Shown: positions 6,397-10,045 of the stretch, piece by piece
Numbering within the stretch: position 1 is the first letter of the stretch
How the letters are laid out: the number at the start of each line of letters is the position of its first letter
Assembly: GCA_937941555.1 (NCBI GenBank)
Contig: CALDHJ010000586.1
Span: forward strand, 1-10,045
Reading direction: 5' to 3'
DNA: 10,045 bases
Source: an uncultured Granulosicoccaceae bacterium
Lineage (GTDB): Bacteria; Pseudomonadota; Gammaproteobacteria; CALCKW01
Notes under the pieces: generated by a model
The model's input: only the letters and a program-made list of their open reading frames with translations
The model's database searches: none
What the model was told of the DNA's origin: nothing
Program-made: the position numbers and the translations under genes

Positions 6397-7185
6397 CTAG
6401 TCAGCAGACCACCTTGGCGCACGCTTTTCCAGAAAGGCGCTGAGCCCTTCGCGTCCCTCTTGCGAATCGCGAACACGGGCGATGAGATCAACAGTCTGCT
6501 CCACCATTGCCGCATTGACGTCACCATCGGCCACATCGAAGACCAACTGCTTCGACAGACGCACGGCATTCGGTGCATTGCGCAACACCCGATCGACTGC
6601 AGCATCCACAGCGGCGTCCAGCGCGTCGGCGTCGACCAACTCACCGATCCACCCGAGCGCGAGCGCGCGCTCCGCACCAACCATCTCTCCGGTGACGAAT
6701 AGGTGTCGGCAAGCCCGCGCACCGATAGCGCGCACAACATAGGGGCTGATGGTAGCCGGCACCATGCCGATCTTCACTTCACTCAACGCAAGCTTGGCAT
6801 CACTCGAACCGATCACGATATCGCAACAGCTGACAAGGCCCACCCCGCCGCCCATGGCGGCGCCGTGCAGCCGACAGACCGTCGGCATCGGCAAACTGTT
6901 CAGCGCGCCGAGCATCGCCGCCAGGCGCGCCGCATCGGCGCGGTTTTCATCGAGCGAGTTGTCGCCCATGCGCCGCATGTAGTGCATGTCTGCCCCGGCA
7001 CTGAAACTCTTGCCGTTGCCGGCGATCACCACCACCCTGACCGACTCGTCTGACGCGGCCTGAACAAAGGCACCATGCAACGCCTCGATCAGCTGGTCGT
7101 CGAAGGCATTGTGCAAGGCCGGGCGATTGAGCGTGAGGCGCAACACGCCTCGGTCATCGCGTTCACTGATCAAGTCGTCGGTCAT
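6397..7185 (-). CDS. Enoyl-CoA hydratase/isomerase, methylglutaconyl-CoA hydratase-like
   Basis: This is a 262-residue crotonase-fold protein of normal length that acts on acyl-CoA substrates in the cytoplasm. The oxyanion-hole segments are FSAGADMHYMRRM (61-73) and GAAMGGGVGL (108-117). The second catalytic Glu is E136 in LSEVKIGMVPA. The first crotonase Glu is replaced by Gly in GGGVG (112-116). The same substitution, together with SAGAD...MRRM and ISPYVVRAIGARA, is as I remember it for the LiuC-type methylglutaconyl-CoA hydratases of leucine and isoprenoid breakdown. The other liu genes (dehydrogenase, carboxylase, lyase) are not in this window, so it may be a paralogue with another branched substrate. 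The ATG at 7185 gives the canonical N-terminus; the ribosome-binding site is weak. It is divergent from the 2-oxoglutarate oxygenase, with 142 bases between the starts. Confidence 0.9.
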   Translation of the reverse strand: MTDDLISERDDRGVLRLTLNRPALHNAFDDQLIEALHGAFVQAASDESVRVVVIAGNGKSFSAGADMHYMRRMGDNSLDENRADAARLAAMLGALNSLPMPTVCRLHGAAMGGGVGLVSCCDIVIGSSDAKLALSEVKIGMVPATISPYVVRAIGARACRHLFVTGEMVGAERALALGWIGELVDADALDAAVDAAVDRVLRNAPNAVRLSKQLVFDVADGDVNAAMVEQTVDLIARVRDSQEGREGLSAFLEKRAPRWSAD

Positions 7186-7202
7186 GGGGGTCTCTACCGG
7201 GA

Positions 7203-7218
7203 TGTGTCACCAGACACA
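7203..7218. repeat. Short inverted repeat upstream of the hydratase gene
   Basis: TGTGTC and GACACA are exact reverse complements separated by ACCA. The element lies 17 bases upstream of the hydratase start, in its leader or promoter, so it could be an operator half-site pair. Six-base arms are common by chance; this is a weak call. Confidence 0.2.
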
Positions 7219-7268
7219 ACAGGCGTGGCTTTGTTGCACGAGGGCGGTGCTGAACACACCGTCTGCCG

Positions 7269-7298
7269 TTGTTTCGAGGTGGGCTGTTGGACTATAAG
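7269..7298 (+). promoter_or_regulatory. Candidate sigma-70 promoter for the 2OG oxygenase gene
   Basis: TTGTTT (7269-7274) and TATAAG (7293-7298) are separated by 18 bases. The -10 hexamer matches the consensus at five of six positions, and the -35 at three of six with the important TTG. Transcription would begin near 7305, leaving a leader of about 20 bases before the ATG at 7328. No strong ribosome-binding site is seen in that leader. Confidence 0.4.
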
Positions 7299-7327
7299 AA
7301 GTCTACCGCAACACCTCGTGGCCTGGC

Positions 7328-8164
7328 ATGCACAACGCCCTGATCGATCTCGAACGCTACCCCATCGACCGCCCCGACTCACTGCGGTATCAGCAGGTGT
7401 TGCGTGAAACCCGCGAAGCACTCCACGCGCGCGGTTGCGCGGTGTTGTCGGGCTTCCTCACGCCACAGGGCATAGCCGAACTGGTGGCCGAGGCAGACGG
7501 CGTCGCCGACAAGGGCCACCGCAGTTTCGGACACACCAACCCCTACTTCAGCGAAGACGACCCCACGCTGCCACCCGAACACCCGGTGCGGCGTTTCTTC
7601 CCGCGCTCGAACGCCTTTGTCGCCGCCGACCACTTTCCCACCTCCGGCCCGCTGCGGCGAATTCACGATCACTCGGGATTCGATGCCTTCATCCAGAGCG
7701 CTCTCGAGCAAACCGCCTTCTACCGCTACGCCGACCCGCTCGCGGACGTCATTGTCAACGTCGCCGAAGAGGGCAACGGCTTTCCGTGGCACTTCGACAC
7801 CAACAACTTCACGGTAACGCTTGCGATACAGAACAGCGAGGCCGGTGGCAGCTTCGAATACGCGCCGGACATTCGTCGCGGTGGCGAGCACTTCGACGAG
7901 GTGCAAAGGGTGCTCGACGACACCTCGGATCGGGTTCACCGACTGGATCTTCAGCCCGGCGACCTGCAACTCTTCAAGGGCCGATATTCGCTACACCGCG
8001 TGGCGCCGCTGCGCGGCAAGACACGGCGCTACGTTGCGATTTTCTCCTACGTCGAAGAACCCGACATGGTCGGAAGCCCGGAACGCACGCGACAGCTCTA
8101 CGGTCGCGTCTTGCCGATACACCTCGAACGGGCAGGCCTGCGCGCAGACAACTATCTCGATTGA
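7328..8164 (+). CDS. 2-oxoglutarate/Fe(II)-dependent oxygenase
   Basis: This is a 278-residue cytoplasmic non-haem iron enzyme. The double-stranded beta-helix carries the metal triad H155-x-D157 in PWHFDTNNFTVTL and H223 in YSLHRVAP. R233 or R234, ten residues later, is the likely 2-oxoglutarate-binding Arg. Other recognisable parts are GGSFEYAPDIR (173-183) and PGDLQLFKGR (210-219). The layout, with the iron site followed by the FEYAP strand, recalls the group containing the BesD-type amino-acid halogenases and their hydroxylase relatives. Halogenases replace the metal Asp by Gly or Ala; here Asp is kept, so hydroxylation or another oxidation is expected rather than chlorination. The substrate is unknown. 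The ATG at 7328 gives a sensible N-terminus, though the ribosome-binding site is poor. It probably has its own promoter and ends in the hairpin at 8165. Confidence 0.85.
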   Translation: MHNALIDLERYPIDRPDSLRYQQVLRETREALHARGCAVLSGFLTPQGIAELVAEADGVADKGHRSFGHTNPYFSEDDPTLPPEHPVRRFFPRSNAFVAADHFPTSGPLRRIHDHSGFDAFIQSALEQTAFYRYADPLADVIVNVAEEGNGFPWHFDTNNFTVTLAIQNSEAGGSFEYAPDIRRGGEHFDEVQRVLDDTSDRVHRLDLQPGDLQLFKGRYSLHRVAPLRGKTRRYVAIFSYVEEPDMVGSPERTRQLYGRVLPIHLERAGLRADNYLD

Positions 8165-8192
8165 CAACACTGCGCGAGAACACGCGGTGTTG
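8165..8192. terminator. Hairpin between convergent genes, probable shared terminator
   Basis: CAACAC-tg-CGCG, loop AGAACA, CGCG-GTGTTG gives a 10-bp stem with a 2-base bulge. It begins at the base after the oxygenase stop and lies 14 bases past the stop of the convergent transporter gene. There is no T-run on either side, so it is not a textbook intrinsic terminator. It could still stop or protect transcripts from both directions. Confidence 0.5.
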
Positions 8193-8206
8193 CCATGCTG
8201 CAGATA

Positions 8207-9100
8207 TCAGGGCGTTGGCGGAGTTGTCTGAGCCTTCTGCTCGGCCCGCACATTGAGCCAGTTGGCGTAGAAGATCAGCGCCGAACCCGCAAAGACTGAC
8301 AACAGCAGCGGCTCGTCGTAGAGCAGAAAGCCCACCATCGCGATCAGAGGCAACCGCATGAAGTCGAGCGGCATCACGACCGTTGCCGGCGCGAGCTTGA
8401 GTGCTTTGGCGAGTGAAAAGTGCGCAATCAACCCGCACACCCCGACCACCACCACCCAGGGCGCGCTCTGCGCGTCGGGGAACGCGATGTCGCCATCCCA
8501 GAGTACCGTCACCAAACCGAACACCGCCTGAATGGCCGTGAGCCAGAAGAGGATGCTGGTGATCGATTCGGTGCGGCTCAAGCGTTTGGTCAGGAGAATC
8601 GCGCCGGCAAAACCGATCGCGCAGGCCATTGCCGCGAGCGTCGGCGCGGACAACGCCAGGCTGTCGGGCCGCGCCACGACCAATATGCCGACAAAACCGA
8701 GGCCACACGCGGCGAGCCGCGTGGCGGTCCAGCGCTCGCCAACCACCAGCGGCGCAAACAAGGCGCCCCAGAGCGGGGTTGAGAATTCGAAGGCAAAGAG
8801 TTGCGAGAGCGGAATGAAACCCACCGCGTAGAACCACAGGTTCTGCCCGGCGAAGTGAAACGCATTGCGCGCGACGTGGGTGCCGAGCATGCGACAGCGG
8901 ATGTCGCGCAGCGCACCCGCTGCGGTCGCCACTGCAAGCACTACGACCAGGCCGATCAGCGAGCGGTACAACATGATCTCGAAGGTATCGAGCTCGCCCG
9001 AGAGCTCCCGACCGGCGACCGCCATGAGGCTGAAAGACAACATCGCCCCGATCATCCAGAGTGCGGCGCGGGCGGGATCACTGACGGGGAGTGTGCTCAT
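8207..9100 (-). CDS. EamA-domain (DMT family) transporter
   Basis: This 297-residue inner-membrane protein of the drug/metabolite transporter superfamily has about ten membrane helices in two similar EamA halves (about 12-143 and 155-284). Family features are the helix ALWMIGAMLSFSLMAV with ELSGELDTFEIMLYRSLIG, then FAFEFSTPLWGALFAPLVVGER in the first half, and AKALKLAPATVVMPLDFMRLP with FLLYDEPLL in the second. Such proteins export or import small metabolites such as amino acids; substrate cannot be predicted from sequence. Two starts are possible: the ATG at 9100 used here, or an in-frame TTG at 9118 adding six residues. Neither has a strong ribosome-binding site. It lies downstream of the flavin monooxygenase on the same strand, 43 bases from its stop, so the two may be co-transcribed. 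The C-terminus is a short hydrophilic tail rich in Thr and Pro. Confidence 0.9.
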   Translation of the reverse strand: MSTLPVSDPARAALWMIGAMLSFSLMAVAGRELSGELDTFEIMLYRSLIGLVVVLAVATAAGALRDIRCRMLGTHVARNAFHFAGQNLWFYAVGFIPLSQLFAFEFSTPLWGALFAPLVVGERWTATRLAACGLGFVGILVVARPDSLALSAPTLAAMACAIGFAGAILLTKRLSRTESITSILFWLTAIQAVFGLVTVLWDGDIAFPDAQSAPWVVVVGVCGLIAHFSLAKALKLAPATVVMPLDFMRLPLIAMVGFLLYDEPLLLSVFAGSALIFYANWLNVRAEQKAQTTPPTP

Positions 9101-9102
9101 CC

Positions 9103-9116
9103 GGTCAAGCTTGACC
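9103..9116. repeat. 14-bp perfect palindrome at the transporter start
   Basis: GGTCAAGCTTGACC is its own reverse complement. It lies 2 bases before the ATG at 9100 and covers the ribosome-binding region, or the first codons if the TTG at 9118 is used. A bound dimeric regulator or an RNA hairpin here could lower translation. About 0.6 such palindromes are expected by chance in a window this size. Confidence 0.25.
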
Positions 9117-9143
9117 AATCCGACTCAAGGGCGCAAGCGATAC

Positions 9144-10045
9144 TCAGTTGTCAGCATCCGAGTGCCCGGCAATTTGGCTCGCAAGGTACTTGGCATCCTG
9201 CCAGACGCCCCAAATGAAAGATGACCCGCGCATCGAGAGCCAGGGCAACCCGAGAAAATACAAGCCGGGTGATTTCGATACACCGCGCTCATGCACCGGC
9301 TTGCCCGCCTCGAAGGTGTCGAGGTCGATCCAGCTGAAATCCTGCGCATAACCTGTCGCCCAGATGATGGAGCCGATACCCGCCTGCGCGAGATCGAGCG
9401 ACAGCGTCGGATGTGTCAGGCAGCGCGGGTCGGGACCGATCTCGCGCGCACCCGGCTCGACCGGCAGGTCAATGCCCTCACGCGCCACATAGGCGTCCGC
9501 TTCATCGAGTACCGACAGGTAATTGGCGTCACCTGCCGCCACGTTCTCGGCGAGGTCGGGCGCGAAGTGCATCACACCGTCGCTGAAGTGCCGGGTCATG
9601 CCGACCAGCTGCATGCCGCGCTCGGCGAAGCGGCGGAAATCGACCGTGCGCCCTCCCTCGGCACCACTGACCGCGATGGTGACGTGTTCGCGGCCCGCTT
9701 CGGGGGTTTTCATCTCCCACTTGCCCAGCACACCCAGCCACCAGACGAAATCACGATCGCGGTAGCGGCGTGGTGGGCGATCGTGCGGGCCGACCGAGAG
9801 GTACACCGTTCGCCCGGCGCGCAGCAGTTCGTCGGCGATCTGAGACCCGGAGGAACCGGCACCAACCACGAGCACTGCCCCGTCGGGTAATTGCTTCGGG
9901 TTGGCGTAGTCGTGGGAGTGCAGTTGCCGGACACCCGCTTCAGCCGGCACAACGGGCGGGATCACCGGCGTCTGAAACGGTCCGGTGGCGACAACCAAGT
10001 TGTTTGCCGACACCGTGCCGGCACTGGTTTCGACACGCAATTCGG
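9144..10045 (-). CDS. Flavin-dependent monooxygenase (CzcO/FMO-like), N-terminus missing
   Basis: The gene enters from the right edge, and about 300 C-terminal residues are present. The part seen fits FAD- and NADPH-dependent flavoprotein monooxygenases (FMO, Baeyer-Villiger and CzcO-like groups), which are typically 400-450 residues, so roughly the FAD-binding N-terminus is missing. Counting from the TTG at 10040, the NNLVVATGPFQTP stretch is the family's ATG motif near 13-25. A second nucleotide fold follows with the GxGxxG signature GAGSSG at 60-65 for NADPH. IIWATGYAQDFSWID near residue 230 is the typical late ATGY motif, and SPGLYFLGLPW follows it. The frame is open to the last base, so the TTG at 10040 is not taken as the start. 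It probably shares a transcript with the downstream transporter. Likely roles are oxygenation of N, S or carbonyl groups in a small molecule; the substrate is unknown. Confidence 0.88.
   Translation of the reverse strand, partial: ELRVETSAGTVSANNLVVATGPFQTPVIPPVVPAEAGVRQLHSHDYANPKQLPDGAVLVVGAGSSGSQIADELLRAGRTVYLSVGPHDRPPRRYRDRDFVWWLGVLGKWEMKTPEAGREHVTIAVSGAEGGRTVDFRRFAERGMQLVGMTRHFSDGVMHFAPDLAENVAAGDANYLSVLDEADAYVAREGIDLPVEPGAREIGPDPRCLTHPTLSLDLAQAGIGSIIWATGYAQDFSWIDLDTFEAGKPVHERGVSKSPGLYFLGLPWLSMRGSSFIWGVWQDAKYLASQIAGHSDADN

Noticed and set aside
7974..8837. 287-codon minus-strand ORF over the oxygenase end and the transporter
   Set aside because: Out-of-frame shadow of the EamA gene; its translation loses the transporter motifs and is Arg-rich.
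1..10045. Defence island, CRISPR array, mobile element or biosynthetic gene cluster core
   Set aside because: No direct-repeat array, transposase, integrase, nuclease, NRPS or PKS signature was found. The genes are metabolic, transport and regulatory types.

Overview
The window comes from a GC-rich bacterial chromosome. Genes are densely packed, codon third positions are mostly G or C, and three genes appear to use GTG or TTG starts. The gene content fits a Proteobacterium with a versatile catabolic metabolism: a CaiB/BaiF-type racemase, an enoyl-CoA hydratase, a flavin monooxygenase, a 2-oxoglutarate oxygenase and a DMT-family transporter. I cannot place it more precisely. I see no tRNA, rRNA, CRISPR array, transposase, phage gene or plasmid function.

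Layout from left to right. Bases 1-254 hold the edge of an unidentified gene and/or a control region with two dyad-symmetric elements. Next is a probable two-gene unit on the plus strand: a two-domain cupin (255-1226) and an alpha/beta hydrolase (1235-1957). It converges on a minus-strand ArsR-type regulator (1975-2682). That regulator is divergent from a small operon of two dimeric alpha/beta-barrel proteins, NIPSNAP (2801-3112) and ABM monooxygenase-like (3146-3481), and an 11-bp imperfect inverted repeat lies in the shared promoter region. A minus-strand alpha-methylacyl-CoA racemase/CoA-transferase family gene (3541-4704) is divergent from a plus-strand GT-C-type integral membrane glycosyltransferase (4970-6385). 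The latter converges on a minus-strand enoyl-CoA hydratase resembling methylglutaconyl-CoA hydratase (6397-7185). A 2-oxoglutarate/Fe(II) oxygenase (7328-8164) starts divergently from the hydratase and ends in a hairpin shared with a convergent EamA transporter (8207-9100). Upstream of the transporter on the same strand is a flavin-dependent monooxygenase (9144 to the right edge) whose N-terminus lies outside the window.

How the genes may work together: the units are short (one or two genes) and alternate in strand, so this is a patchwork rather than one long operon. The clearest functional unit is the regulator plus the NIPSNAP/ABM pair. The racemase and hydratase both act on acyl-CoA substrates, as expected for breakdown of branched or unusual carboxylic acids, but they are not adjacent and no complete pathway is visible. 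I found no convincing new multi-gene system. The observations most worth a second look are the reciprocal loss of metal-ligand motifs in the bicupin, the internal duplication in the regulator's C-terminal domain, the paired barrel proteins, and the BesD-like oxygenase with an intact iron-binding triad.
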